This document shows positions 53,268 through 63,502 of a stretch of DNA of 64,000 nt, piece after piece. How positions within the stretch are numbered: position 1 is the first letter of the stretch; the number at the start of each line of letters is the position of its first letter. The stretch is from Nemertoderma westbladi. Lineage: Eukaryota > Xenacoelomorpha > Nemertodermatida > Nemertodermatidae. The DNA lies in assembly GCA_032718475.1 (NCBI GenBank), contig JAUCBJ010007336.1, positions 42,416 to 106,415 on the forward strand, in the 5' to 3' direction. The notes under the pieces are model-generated. The model was not told the origin of the DNA. It saw only the letters and a program-made list of their open reading frames with translations, and made no database searches. A program made the position numbers and the translations under genes.

Positions 53268-55419
53268 TGTGACGGGATCCAGATGAGATCCCGATTTATC
53301 CGTTTGTTAGTTCACTCGTCCCCGCCGTGTATGAAAGATAAAGGAGTTTGTGCTGTTTGTCGTATATAATATTTGGGTATACAGATATAGATATAGGAAT
53401 AGATATGAGATAATATGTTGTTGTATACGGAAGGCGGGATACGGTAACTAAAGTCCCGGTCCTTCCCTAGCTAAACTATGTAACCTAAACTAGCACCAAT
53501 ATTGCACTGAGATAACTGAACTGATATGATTACTGCCAAGTGGCTATATTGCACGGTTGGCCTTGTTACTCTACCTAATCGATGCCTTTCCCCCCTCTGA
53601 TTGGTTGATACCCTTGTTGGCGCCCTTTGGAGTGTTCCCGTTCACTCCACCTGTTCTCTCTGGGTTAGGGGTTTGGCCCCTGACCCTCATTGTGTGCTTC
53701 TCCTTCCCATTCTCATTGGAATGGCACGAGTTGGTTAATTACCCAATCTCGTGGCTCCCAATATTGCTTATCGGCTTAACTTTATGGGGTGTTAGCGGGA
53801 TTGAATAAGCTAACACTCCCCCCCATGCTATCTTCCCGGTAAGAAGATAGCATCAACCAAAAAAGTGCGCTACAATCCCGCTGGATCCCGATCTAGTATC
53901 GGGTGTGGGGTGGAATTCTTTTTTTTTCCCGGAGCCGGCTTTCCAGGCCGCTCCCTATGGGTATGATAACGCTACCCTGTATGCCTGGCGTCTCATGTCG
54001 GGCCGATCGCGCTCACCTCTCACGCGACTTTTGTTTCCCCGACACTTTCGCCCTATCTCTTCTCCACTCTCACCCCAACTCTCTCATACCCTCGGACCTC
54101 CTCGTCCCTCACTCAGCCTCTTATTCTCCCCCCCCACACACTAGAATTGCGTCCGCACTCTCTCCGCACTTCGCACTATTACTGCGTCCCTCAACCCCAC
54201 TTTGACTACCTCATCCCTCCTGACGAATCTCCCCCCCCCCCTCTTGTGCCGTCGCACTCAAGAAGTGTGAAATTGTCTTATGTCACGTCCATAGTCCCAT
54301 AGTCAGTTGTCCTCCCAGTCCCAGTAGCTAATTGAGAAAGGTTGTATGACTATGGTACTTACTTCGAGCGTATATATTCTAGATTACTGATTACTACGTA
54401 CATACATACAAATTGCACTTATATTGATTATTTACTACCATAATTTGTGACTGACAGCCCTATTTTATTTATTTTAATTTTGTTTTATCCCTACCGCCCT
54501 ACTACTTACTATTGCCTATGGATTATCCTACTCTCTAATCCACATTCTGGCCTACTCTGTGGACCCATGCAGTACAACAGTATGCGTCGCGTGGCCACAC
54601 GATTTATCCAGCTGTACTCATATTCCCCCCTCTCACTACTGACTGCTAACTAATATCTATATCTTTATATACCCCTCTACCTCTATCTCTTACTAACTGG
54701 TACTATGTGCTTTCCTACTAACTCTTACTCTCTCTCTCTTACTAACTATCGGTACTACGTACCCTTTAACTACTTACTCTCTTACTAACTATCGGTACTA
54801 CGTACCCTTTGACTACTTACACTCTTACTAAGTATTGGTACTACGTACCTTCTTACTCTTACTAACTCTCTCTACTCTTACTAACTGTCGGTACTACGTA
54901 CCCTTTAACTCTAACCTATTCTCTCTACTCTTACTAACCGGTACTACGTACCCTTTAACTCTAACTAATTCTCTCTACTCTTACTAACTGGTACTACGTA
55001 CCCTTTAACTCTAACTAATTCTCTCTACTCTTACTAACTGTCGGTACTACGTATCCTTTAACTCTAACTAATTCTCTCTACTCTTACTAACCGGTACTAT
55101 GTACCCCTTAACTCTTGCTCTAGCTAGCTAGCGGTACTACGTACCTTCTAACTAACTAACCGATTAACTTAACTCTACTAACTAATGGTACTACGTACCC
55201 TTTAACTACTCTAGCTAACTAGCTAGCGGTACTACGTACCTCCTAACTAATTAACTAACTAATTCTTACTAACTAATGGTACTACGTACCCTTTAACTAC
55301 TCTAGCTAACTAGCTAGCGGTACTACGTACCTCCTAACTAATTTACTAACTAACTCTTACTCTATTTTTTATTTATTTTATTTTTATTATTTTGTGTGGG
55401 GAAGGGCATCTAGCCCTCA
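53268..55419 (-). repeat. putative 3' LTR of the third BEL/Pao element (2.15 kb)
   Basis: Bounded by TGTGACGGGATCC on the left and AGCCCTCA on the right (TG...CA). Its right edge lies next to a minus-strand polypurine tract (GAGGGGGGTGGGA, about 55421-55433) and ~65 bp beyond the integrase stop. The 5' LTR should lie beyond 64000, so I could not confirm the limits by comparison. It contains a minisatellite (54690-55345). A hydrophobic frame at 53557-53808 is probably incidental. Confidence 0.5.
54690..55345. repeat. minisatellite with GGTACTACGTACC, ~50-65 bp, about 12 copies
   Basis: Units contain CTCTTACTAACT..CGGTACTACGTACCCTTTAACT, with a second type CTAGCTAACTAGCTAGCGGTACTACGTACC towards the right. 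Each unit carries the near-palindrome GGTAC-TAC-GTACC. Confidence 0.88.
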
Positions 55420-55483
55420 ATCCCACCCCCCTCAGTCCAAATTTGGACGACTTAACACTTCACACCCCCACGCTCTATACCCT

Positions 55484-56584
55484 TCATAAAGGTGTTCCTT
55501 CTAGTAGAGAGCATTTCCCTACAGCTCTCCTGTAGGTTTTCCTGTCTTTCGCACCTATCTTTCCACCTATTCGCACTTCTACTGATCGGACTCTTCCGTC
55601 CTCATCGGAGTACGTGCCTACCACCCTCGCCAACCGCCACTGGTTGTTGATGATAGTATCATCCGTGACGATCACGAGATCTCCCTCTCTTAACTCTCTG
55701 TTTGACTTCCTCCACTTACTTCTTTTGTGGAGCGTGGGTAGGTATTCCTCAACCCACCTTCTCCAATACTCTGCGCTTATTGCTTTAGCGACTTTCCAAC
55801 TTTGGCGAGAGTGTATATCATCTGGGTCTACACCCCGCATATCGATGGTCGCTGGCCTCTCCATTAGGAAATGGCTGGGCGTCAGCACCTCTAGTGACTC
55901 AGGGTCATCATTTTCCGGATATAGCGGTCTGCTATTAATGATACCCTCACACTTTGCGAGTACTGTTCTCAAGACGTCCTCTGTGACCATGTGGGTGTTC
56001 ATCAACTTCGTCATTAGATGCTTCGAACTGCCCACCAGTCTCTCCACGCATCCTAGTGTATGTGGTGCATACGGCGTCCTTCTTTCCCACTTTACTTGTC
56101 GTCGCCTCATAGCTGCCCTGACTTCCTCCCCTTCCAAGATGTCCAAGGCCTCTGCCATCTCGTTCTCTGCCCCCACAAAGTTGGTTCCGCTGTCGGAGTA
56201 CATTACTTCGATCGTCCCACCTTTGCGGTCTCTGAACCTTTCTAGCGCATTTATAAATGCTGATGCGGTTGCATCTTGGGCGAGTTCTATCCCCACCGCC
56301 CGCGTGTTGTTACATACGAAGATTATACCGTAGCGTTTCTCCGTGTGCCGCATCACTTTGATCTTTATCGGCCCGAACATGTCCACACCGCAATGCGTAA
56401 ATGGCGGGTCGTGCTGTCTTACTCTACTCGCCGGTAGTGGCGCCATCTCGTGTGTGGCTCGCTCCTTCTTCGCTCGTCTGCAGGTCTGGCACTGCCCCAC
56501 CACCGCTTTTACCTTCTTTCTGAGCTGTTTGACCCAATAGGTCCTCCTTATCTCCGCGAGGGTTCGGTTGGTGCCCCCGTGCAA
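55484..56584 (-). CDS. integrase of the third BEL/Pao element
   Basis: 366 codons. The N-terminal zinc-binding part straddles an in-frame stop: SHKSILHGGTNRTLAEIRRT and CQTCRRAK (H..H..C..C). The catalytic core follows with HCGVDMFGPIKI (first Asp), MYSDSGTNFVGAENE (second Asp) and PHTLGCVERLVGSSKHLM (Glu), and then the C-terminal domain with LTPSHFLM and WRLARVVGTYSDEDGRVR. All three catalytic acids are present. Upstream, a TAG at about 56649-56651 separates it from the RNase H frame, otherwise in the same frame, so the pol is interrupted by one nonsense codon. Confidence 0.9.
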   Translation of the reverse strand: MHGGTNRTLAEIRRTYWVKQLRKKVKAVVGQCQTCRRAKKERATHEMAPLPASRVRQHDPPFTHCGVDMFGPIKIKVMRHTEKRYGIIFVCNNTRAVGIELAQDATASAFINALERFRDRKGGTIEVMYSDSGTNFVGAENEMAEALDILEGEEVRAAMRRRQVKWERRTPYAPHTLGCVERLVGSSKHLMTKLMNTHMVTEDVLRTVLAKCEGIINSRPLYPENDDPESLEVLTPSHFLMERPATIDMRGVDPDDIHSRQSWKVAKAISAEYWRRWVEEYLPTLHKRSKWRKSNRELREGDLVIVTDDTIINNQWRLARVVGTYSDEDGRVRSVEVRIGGKIGAKDRKTYRRAVGKCSLLEGTPL

Positions 56585-56650
56585 TATCGACTTGTGGGAG
56601 TCCCAGATAATCTGGTGGACTATCGGCGATCCTGTGGGGATGATGATGGG

Positions 56651-57811
56651 CTACGGTGGTACCACGATGCTGTTGTTGTATCTCACCCTAGAGTTCATCA
56701 CTAGAATCCCGTCATCGTTAAGTTGTGGTGACAGCGCGATCAGCTCGCTGTCTCGTCGAAGATGTTGTTGCTTACCGACGCGTTCCACCTCGTCGCCATA
56801 GTTCTTCCGTTGTTCATAGCGGATGACTGCTTTGGCCGCTTCTTCCAGATCTACGGTTGTTCTGATCTTCTTGCCTTTTCCAACTCCCACGAGGAAATTC
56901 CCGAAGGCTCTCCAGTACGCCACTAATTTCTTGGTCTTATACCAACTAGAGCTGTAGCTGAGGAGCTTATCCGTTGGGTTACCGCACAGTTCTACTGATT
57001 TGGGTCGCACGTCCCTTATCTCCCTCACCATCTGGGAGTATATCTCTTCTCCCTCTGAATCTCCCTCTTCTCCTTCCGATACTACTTCTCCTGAGCCCGG
57101 GTCCACCTTTCTCATCGGCGGCCAGGCCTCCTTGTTGCTCAGAAATTGTGGCCCGTGTTGCCACAATACTTCCTTCTTCAAGAAAGTATGGCGTGCCACA
57201 CCCCTCGATAACAAGTCCGCTGGGTTCTCGTCCGTAGGGCAGTAGTGCCACCTTTCTAGTTCTGTCGTCGCCCTTATTTCGTCCACTCTATTCGCGACCA
57301 ATATAGGGTATCGCGTTTTCTCGTTATGTAGCCAGCCGAGCACTACCATGGAGTCCGTCCAGTAGTGTGTCTCCACTATATTGGGAATAGCGCCCATTAT
57401 GTAGGCTGTGGCTCTAACTCCTAATCTCGCTGCTGTCAACTCTAGTTTGGGAACTGATGCCGAATCTGGTGGCGTTGACTTGGCCTTGCTGAAGGCAAGT
57501 CTGGGCTTGTAAGACCCCTCTCGTTGTACTAAGTAGAGTGCCGCTCCGTATGCCTCTAGCGACGCATCGGAGAACATGTGCAGATCCAGGTTCGTCATGT
57601 CCCCATCCGGGAAATACACTCTTGGCATGCTGTATGTTCCCATCTGCTCTAGACCTTCTGTCCATTTGCACCACTGTTTCTTAATCTCTTCTGGTACCTC
57701 TTCGTCCCACTCATCTTTCAGCTTGTATACTCTTTTGAGTATCTGTTTCCCCGTTACTAGTAGTGGGGATGCTAGGCCTAGGGGATCGTATATTCTTGCT
57801 ATGTATGACAC
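56651..57811 (-). CDS. RT thumb and RNase H region of the third BEL/Pao element
   Basis: 386 codons. Starts with MSYIARIYDPLGLASPLLV, the conserved Pao segment after the RT palm, then LDLHMFSDASLEAYGAALYL, PKLELTAARLGV and HYWTDSMVVLGWL (RNase H-like catalytic acids), HYCPTDENPADLLSRG, and a connecting region rich in Glu and Gly. It ends at the TAG at 56651. It is joined to the preceding RT frame by a frameshift near 57800-57840. Confidence 0.88.
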   Translation of the reverse strand: MSYIARIYDPLGLASPLLVTGKQILKRVYKLKDEWDEEVPEEIKKQWCKWTEGLEQMGTYSMPRVYFPDGDMTNLDLHMFSDASLEAYGAALYLVQREGSYKPRLAFSKAKSTPPDSASVPKLELTAARLGVRATAYIMGAIPNIVETHYWTDSMVVLGWLHNEKTRYPILVANRVDEIRATTELERWHYCPTDENPADLLSRGVARHTFLKKEVLWQHGPQFLSNKEAWPPMRKVDPGSGEVVSEGEEGDSEGEEIYSQMVREIRDVRPKSVELCGNPTDKLLSYSSSWYKTKKLVAYWRAFGNFLVGVGKGKKIRTTVDLEEAAKAVIRYEQRKNYGDEVERVGKQQHLRRDSELIALSPQLNDDGILVMNSRVRYNNSIVVPP

Positions 57812-59282
57812 ATAGCCTCTCTGTGTGGATGTCTGCGCCCTCCTGGCTCAGCTGGTACTTTAGTTCGTCTGTCTCTCTGTTCCACACAATTCCCAGTGCC
57901 TTCTGTTGAGCCTCTGTTCTCTTATTCGCCATGTCCTGCCCTTTGGCTGTCGTGGGATTATCCATGGTCAATTCTGGTCTCTCGTCCTCTATCGCTTTGA
58001 TAAATTCCTGCGAACTGGATTGGAATTTGGTTAGGTTAAAGCCGGATCCTTTTAGGATGTCGCGAACCTCGCGCCCCGTATCCAGTATCTCTTTAACCGT
58101 ATTTCCAGACTCCATCCCGTCGTCTACGTAGAAGCCGCGTCGAATCATGTCGACGGCCCTAGTGCTATATCTATCCTCCTTCCCTTTTACCGTGTCTCTT
58201 ACCGCCATAGTCGTCGTGAAGGAAGACGACTTGGCCCCCATGTTCTGCACTATCATCTTGTACATCGGTATAATCGACGGTTCTTCGTCGCCGGTGTACC
58301 ATAAGAAGCGTTGACTATCGCTATCTTCTTCCGTTACACGGACTTGGTTGAACATGCCCTCGATATCACACGTGAAGGCGTGTTTCCCATTCCTAAATCT
58401 AAGTAGGACCTCGATCCCCGAGTTGTAGATATTGGGACCCTCCAGTAGATAGTCGTTTAGGCATTTTCCGTTGGTTTTTGCCGACGCGTCTACTACCATC
58501 CTCAGGTTACCCTTCTTTGGATCTAAAGCCACGTGGAGTGGCAGGTAATATGTCCTGTCCGTGTTCGGCTCGTCGACCGGTAACTCCACGGCCCATCCTT
58601 TCTCGACGTACTTCTTAATAGTTCTGTGGATGTACTCATTCTTCTCGGGGCTCCGTTTTAGTGTCTGTTTCAACTTACGAAGCCTCCTAAGTACCATCCC
58701 TTTATTATCGGGTAACGGTAGCTTCGGTAGCTTCCATACCATCCCTATGGTATACCGCCCCTCATCACATGTCATGGACTCCTCTACGCCCTGTTGAGCC
58801 TGCTTGTCCTCCACCGAGGTCCCCACCCCGGTCTCCTTTAATCCCTCAAAATCTTGTTTGAGCAGTCTTTTAAGCTGCTCCTCTGCTCTCTCATCACCCA
58901 TTTCCTGCATAGTCCCCGCGAACATGCATCCTGATGTCTCCGACATCCTAAATGGTATCTTGCTCTTGATTGGGCCACTCAGCGTCCACCCGAATGGTGT
59001 TAATATCGCCACCGGGTCACACTGCTTGTCTTCGCCGAAGACCGTTTGCATTCTTTCGTGGGCCGTTGGGCAGTCCATTCCTACTATGATGGATACCTTC
59101 CTAACGTCCACGTCTGGGATTGAGAAGTCAATGTCGTCCAGGAATTTATACTGCTCGACCTCGATGTTGGTTGGCCGCCTGGCATTGATATTAATTGACT
59201 CTATCACTTGGATGGGGTCGATGGTTGCCCCGTAGTCGCATCCCGGTGCCACTGCTGCAATCGCGCACCGTCCGGTCCTCAT
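57711..59282 (-). CDS. reverse transcriptase (with protease end) of the third BEL/Pao element
   Basis: 523 codons. The first ~110 residues complete the protease domain (VSIIVGMDCPTAH near 80). Then the Pao-type RT: YYLPLHVALDP, LRMVVDASAKTNGK and LNDYLLEGPNIYN, FTCDIEGMFNQVRV (first catalytic Asp), KSSSFTTTMA and GFYVDDGMESG (YVDD catalytic pair). The last ~25 residues after QEGADIHT are out of frame. The upstream junction with the gag-protease frame lies in the protease at about 59285-59310, a 1-nt shift. Confidence 0.9.
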   Translation of the reverse strand: MRTGRCAIAAVAPGCDYGATIDPIQVIESININARRPTNIEVEQYKFLDDIDFSIPDVDVRKVSIIVGMDCPTAHERMQTVFGEDKQCDPVAILTPFGWTLSGPIKSKIPFRMSETSGCMFAGTMQEMGDERAEEQLKRLLKQDFEGLKETGVGTSVEDKQAQQGVEESMTCDEGRYTIGMVWKLPKLPLPDNKGMVLRRLRKLKQTLKRSPEKNEYIHRTIKKYVEKGWAVELPVDEPNTDRTYYLPLHVALDPKKGNLRMVVDASAKTNGKCLNDYLLEGPNIYNSGIEVLLRFRNGKHAFTCDIEGMFNQVRVTEEDSDSQRFLWYTGDEEPSIIPMYKMIVQNMGAKSSSFTTTMAVRDTVKGKEDRYSTRAVDMIRRGFYVDDGMESGNTVKEILDTGREVRDILKGSGFNLTKFQSSSQEFIKAIEDERPELTMDNPTTAKGQDMANKRTEAQQKALGIVWNRETDELKYQLSQEGADIHTERLCVIHSKNIRSPRPSIPTTSNGETDTQKSIQAER

Positions 59283-61743
59283 CTCTAGGACTCTCGTCTT
59301 TGCTCGAGATGGTTGTTACTGCCATTCTACTTGGCCTCGTCCTCAATCCTATTTCTTCGGCCACCCAATCCTCGACTAATGTGAAGGCAGCTCCGCTATC
59401 AACCAGCATCAGTGTGGTTACTGATCGATTGCCTTCCCCGATCACTCGCACGGGTACTACTCCAAGTAGCACCGTCCCTCTTTTCTTCGCCCCTACCGTG
59501 CTCGTTGCCATCGTTTGGCCTTTGTTTCGACGGAACTTAACCGGCGTCTCCTTGCATTGCCTCGCTCGATGTCCACTCATCACACACCGCGAGCAGATGT
59601 CATTTCTGTCCGCGTATTCTACCTGATCTTCCCTGGGTAACGCTTGCCAGTAGCTGCAATTCATGGTTAGATGCCTTGCATTTGTATGTAGCTGGCATTT
59701 GCTCTTTGGGTCGTAGCCGTCCTTGTACAGCGCATCGCGTATCGCAACTGCATTTGTACTAAAGTCCCTACTGTTTTTATAGCTTGGGTTCGGCCTACTG
59801 GATGTATTAGGGTTATGTTCATTCGTGTTGTTATTTTTCCCCTGTCCGGTCTTACCCTCGGCTACTTGTGGACTCGCAGTCCCCTGCGTTGCTGCATATG
59901 GCAGTGATTGCCTGAGCTTTGGTAATGCGTTCGACGTGTTGTGCTCTGGTTTCGGTCGATTGTAATCCGTCTTTGGTCCCTTTCCCAGGCTATCTTCGCT
60001 ATAGACTGGGTCGGTTATTAGTTCAGCTTCGTAGCTTAAGAAGCTGGACATTTCTTCTAGACCCGGTTCCGCACCCTTTCTGTCTCTAGTGGAGAAAGCG
60101 ACTTTTCTCCACTTATTGCGCAGCCACATCGGTAGTGCCTGCGCTATCGTGGTGATGTTGTTGGACGCGTTGAGCTCGTATGGTGCGTCTAGCGTCTTTA
60201 GCACGATCAGCGCCTTTTCGACTTTGTTAGCAAACGTCTTGATGCTAACGGGATTATCCTGTAGGCCACCCGTTGTTATGCCTCTCAGGGTTTGCCTGAT
60301 GATCTTAGCTGGGTGCCCGTATTCCCTATCCAGTGCCCGCCATGCCGTCGTGAAGCCGCCTTCTATACCCTGGTATTGCCTCACGATGTCGTATGCTGGG
60401 CCTCCTGTGTATACTTGCAGATACTTCAGGCACTCCGCCTGCGTTAAGTTTTTTGTTAGTATCTCGTTACTATACATGCGCCGAAACTGTAGATATTCTT
60501 CCGGCCTACTCCCATCGAATTTGAATGGTTCCACGGGTGGTAACTCGATCCTGGTTTTTAACGCATCGATCAACGTGGCCATCCCCACCGCCTGCGCCTC
60601 CAATGGGTTCGATGGATGCTGCATAGTTTCCCTTGTTTGGTGCGGTCCATCCGTTCTATTCCCTGTTTTTCTCTGACTTGGGTATATCATTGGGGGTAGC
60701 GGCCCCCTCCATATTTCTGTGTCGCATGACTTATTTTCATCCAAGGGGTTCGTTGTTCTCGCTCCTATTGGGGTATATTGTTGATATTGCGATGGGGGAA
60801 TGTCACCCTGTCCCCCCCCCCCCACCGGTATGCTTGGTACTGGGGTTGATGTTAATATATTGGGGCCCATGCATCTATCCGCAATAATTCCCCCCTCCCC
60901 TGGGTATATGTTATATCCTTTGGTGCTGTAGTCATACTGCTGCACTGGTACCGGTATAGGCCTATCAGCTTCTGGCCTACCTACCGGAATGTACTCCGCG
61001 ACTTCCGGGTTCAATCCCGTTGTCCGCGTTATCCTATCGCCTAGATTGCTTCTGTCAGCATGGCCTATGGTATGTGCAGTAAGGCCTACAGTATGTCCTA
61101 CAGTCTGTACGTATTGCTCGGGATCGAAGTTTATTCTTCTCGAATTATCCTCCCCGCGGCTACCGTATTCTCGATCGGCAGGTATATCCCGTCGGAAGGT
61201 TTCTCTTCGACCCCCTCTACTGCTCTCATCCTCGTGCCGGTACATCATGTACCCCTCTCTCGACGCATAGTGCGTCTCGTCGGGTCGCGTCTCTCCGGGA
61301 CGACGGCAATCTCCCGTAGTTCGACCCCACCGGCTCTCTTCTTCCACCTCAACTACCGACGGTTCGCTATCCGTCCTCGTTCTTCTATCGTTCGCGGCGA
61401 TACTTCTCCTACCGTCTTCTCTTCTTCTTCTTTCAGTGTAGTATTCCCGCTCGTGAGATCTCTCGTCGATCTCCCGGTTAAACTCCACCGTTCTTCTTCT
61501 CTCCTCTGATCGGGCTCGACACTCCGTCCGCCCTCTCGCGACGTCAACCTGCCTCTCTCCGCTCGATCGCACGCCGCTGGGGATACTCGCAATCCCCCTA
61601 TTACTCTCCGTCGCCGGGTGTTGCGGTTTACCTGTTTCGGCCCTCGCATTATCCGCCGGCGCCTGTGGGGCACTCTCTGCCCCCCCTCTCTCGTCACTAA
61701 CTTCTCGCGGTGGGGTGCTCATAGCCCCCCCCCCACCCGCCAC
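59191..61743 (-). CDS. Gag capsid, zinc knuckle and protease active site of the third BEL/Pao element
   Basis: 850 codons. Residues 1-200 are Arg/Glu-rich; ~200-390 Pro/Gly/Tyr-rich with a poly-Gly from a C/G run at 60814-60825; ~405-570 the Pao-type capsid (VEPFKFDGSRPEEYLQFRRM, YDIVRQYQGIEGGFTTAWRALDREYG); ~650-740 zinc binding (CQLHTNARHLTMNC, CSRCVMSGHRARQC); then the protease with TTLMLVDSGAAFTLVEDWV (DSGA active site). The last 30-odd residues are out of frame. The true start may lie upstream across the poly(C) tracts at 61724-61736 and 61848-61859. Confidence 0.88.
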   Translation of the reverse strand: MAGGGGAMSTPPREVSDERGGAESAPQAPADNARAETGKPQHPATESNRGIASIPSGVRSSGERQVDVARGRTECRARSEERRRTVEFNREIDERSHEREYYTERRRREDGRRSIAANDRRTRTDSEPSVVEVEEESRWGRTTGDCRRPGETRPDETHYASREGYMMYRHEDESSRGGRRETFRRDIPADREYGSRGEDNSRRINFDPEQYVQTVGHTVGLTAHTIGHADRSNLGDRITRTTGLNPEVAEYIPVGRPEADRPIPVPVQQYDYSTKGYNIYPGEGGIIADRCMGPNILTSTPVPSIPVGGGGQGDIPPSQYQQYTPIGARTTNPLDENKSCDTEIWRGPLPPMIYPSQRKTGNRTDGPHQTRETMQHPSNPLEAQAVGMATLIDALKTRIELPPVEPFKFDGSRPEEYLQFRRMYSNEILTKNLTQAECLKYLQVYTGGPAYDIVRQYQGIEGGFTTAWRALDREYGHPAKIIRQTLRGITTGGLQDNPVSIKTFANKVEKALIVLKTLDAPYELNASNNITTIAQALPMWLRNKWRKVAFSTRDRKGAEPGLEEMSSFLSYEAELITDPVYSEDSLGKGPKTDYNRPKPEHNTSNALPKLRQSLPYAATQGTASPQVAEGKTGQGKNNNTNEHNPNTSSRPNPSYKNSRDFSTNAVAIRDALYKDGYDPKSKCQLHTNARHLTMNCSYWQALPREDQVEYADRNDICSRCVMSGHRARQCKETPVKFRRNKGQTMATSTVGAKKRGTVLLGVVPVRVIGEGNRSVTTLMLVDSGAAFTLVEDWVAEEIGLRTRPSRMAVTTISSKDESPRDEDRTVRDCSSGTGMRLRGNHRPHPSDRVN

Positions 61744-61841
61744 TTCTAACTTCGCTACCTCTTACTATACTTCTATATCCCTCTTGTGGGGCATTCTCCG
61801 CCCCCCCCCCCTCTCGCCGCTAATCTTATGTGGTGGGGCGC

Positions 61842-62402
61842 TCATAGCCCCCCCCCCCACTCGCCACATTTAACCTCACTCACACCTCTATACCCCTCTC
61901 TAGTCGACACAATGTTTGTATTGCGGCTGGGTCCACTTACCCCCGCCTCTCTCTCTACTACTACCTGGCCTACCAGGCCTACTTCGGGTTGGCTCAACCC
62001 CGCCGCTTCCGGCCTACTATTTACGAGGCCTACCAGGCCTACCTCGGGTTGGCTCAACCCCGCCACTTCCGGCCTACTGACTACGTGGCCTACCAGGCCC
62101 TCACCCGCCGGGCTATGTACGTCCGACGCGTTTACATTAACAACACCACTGTGATTATCCTCTAGTTCACCCAAATTATCCTGTGCACCAAAGTTAGAAA
62201 CGTTATCTTGCGTTATAACATTATTTGGATTATTTTGTAAATTCGAATTTGGGTTATTATTTAAATTACTTGGGTTACTTTGTATAACTACATTATTAGA
62301 ATTATTTTGCACGTTAATATTAGAATCGTTCTGATTTAAAATAAAATTATTACTATTAGGTAATGTATTTCCTGCAATAAATATTTGGTTAGGGTCGTTC
62401 AA
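61842..62402 (-). CDS. Asn-rich ORF between coiled coil and gag of the third BEL/Pao element
   Basis: 186 codons. The N-terminal ~75 residues are rich in Asn, Gln and Ser. Then a 21-residue repeat (SRPEVAGLSQPEVGLVG type) in about 2.5 copies from a 63-bp tandem repeat (61965-62105). It ends in a poly-Gly from a G run. It is separated from the ORFs on both sides by frame changes at poly(C/G) tracts, so it may be part of a single polyprotein. It has no recognised domain. Confidence 0.55.
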   Translation of the reverse strand: MNDPNQIFIAGNTLPNSNNFILNQNDSNINVQNNSNNVVIQSNPSNLNNNPNSNLQNNPNNVITQDNVSNFGAQDNLGELEDNHSGVVNVNASDVHSPAGEGLVGHVVSRPEVAGLSQPEVGLVGLVNSRPEAAGLSQPEVGLVGQVVVEREAGVSGPSRNTNIVSTREGYRGVSEVKCGEWGGGL

Positions 62403-62428
62403 TACAGTATTATTAATATTAACGTCAT

Positions 62429-63502
62429 CTACCGTAATATTATTATTACCCCCCCCCCCCCGCCCGTAAGGTCACACCAATTTCGTGTCTGTCGTGCGGT
62501 CCCTCTCACTGGGGTATTAATAAACGCATCTACTGTCCCCGGCCCCTCGAGAATATTCGAGCCAGCCTCGCTCTCAGACGCCCCCATCTGCGCCAGTTCC
62601 AGTTCGCGCATGTGTCTAGCTTTGTACTCTACAAGCCCACTTCGCTGTTTCTTTAATTTCCTTCGCTCATGCTCCCTTCTGGCCATTCTCACCTCACACT
62701 CCCGCGCGTCCTGTTTGGCCAACTCTACCACTCTCCTAGCTTCCTCCCTTCGCCTTGCCTCACGCTCCTTGCGTTCCTTCTCCCCCTTTGCCTCACGCTC
62801 CTTACGTTCCTCTTCTTCTATTTCCTCATACTCCCTAAGGCTCCTTGCGGCCCTTTCGGCCCTCTCTCTTATCTCTCTAATCAACACCATTTCCCCCTCT
62901 AGCAGCACTCTCTCCTCCTCTAATCGTCTATCTACTTCTTGGTGACCTTGCACTGCTAGATTGAGATGGTACCTAGCGTCTATCTCTCTCACCCGTCTTT
63001 CTTTCGCGGAGGATGTAGCAGACTTATCGGTTGTGACGGATTCCCTCCGCCTTCCCGATCTACTAACTTTCCCCCTCCTCCCGGAACTCCCTCCGACCGA
63101 CGAGACCGAATCCGCGGGGTCAACCTCGGATTCGCCCTCCTCAGGTCTGTTCCAACCCACTAATTTTATACCCCGGGCATCGATTAAATATGGCCCTATG
63201 TACACTACACTAGGTTGTATACCCCCATGCCGCCATGAGTCATACAGTTCCTCGGCAACCCTTGTCGCTCTCTCCTCGGCCAATTCTCTCTGCCCGAAAT
63301 GCATTAGATAGTATAAATGTCTGTCCGACTTACCTAGTCCTGACTTCAGTTTTACCTCGTCTATCGTTTTCCCCTTTCTGGCCTCCTCTAGTAGTCTCCG
63401 GGTCGCGTTGTAGGCCCGTCGAAGTTGCTCAGAAACCCCGACGTCCTCGTCGCCGACCTCTCCTCCGTCTCTTCGGGTTCGACGTCGTACCGGCGGCCCC
63501 AC
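62429..63502 (-). CDS. charged coiled-coil ORF of the third BEL/Pao element
   Basis: 357 codons. After a short Arg-rich start, residues ~25-110 look folded (SEQLRRAYNATRRLLEEARK, SGLGKSDRHLYYLMHFGQRE, VYIGPYLIDARG). Residues ~110-160 are low complexity, and ~165-320 form a highly charged helix (EEEERKEREAKGEKERKERE and similar), surely a coiled coil. It ends in a poly-Gly from the G run at 62448-62460. It occupies the same place relative to gag as the 714-codon coiled-coil ORF of the LTR element at 12.5-25 kb, so it may be an extra structural protein of these families. Confidence 0.65.
   Translation of the reverse strand: MGPPVRRRTRRDGGEVGDEDVGVSEQLRRAYNATRRLLEEARKGKTIDEVKLKSGLGKSDRHLYYLMHFGQRELAEERATRVAEELYDSWRHGGIQPSVVYIGPYLIDARGIKLVGWNRPEEGESEVDPADSVSSVGGSSGRRGKVSRSGRRRESVTTDKSATSSAKERRVREIDARYHLNLAVQGHQEVDRRLEEERVLLEGEMVLIREIRERAERAARSLREYEEIEEEERKEREAKGEKERKEREARRREEARRVVELAKQDARECEVRMARREHERRKLKKQRSGLVEYKARHMRELELAQMGASESEAGSNILEGPGTVDAFINTPVRGTARQTRNWCDLTGGGGGVIIILR

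Noticed and set aside
53557-53808. Hydrophobic 83-codon protein
   Set aside because: It lies within the putative LTR and is isolated, with no recognised family; probably chance.
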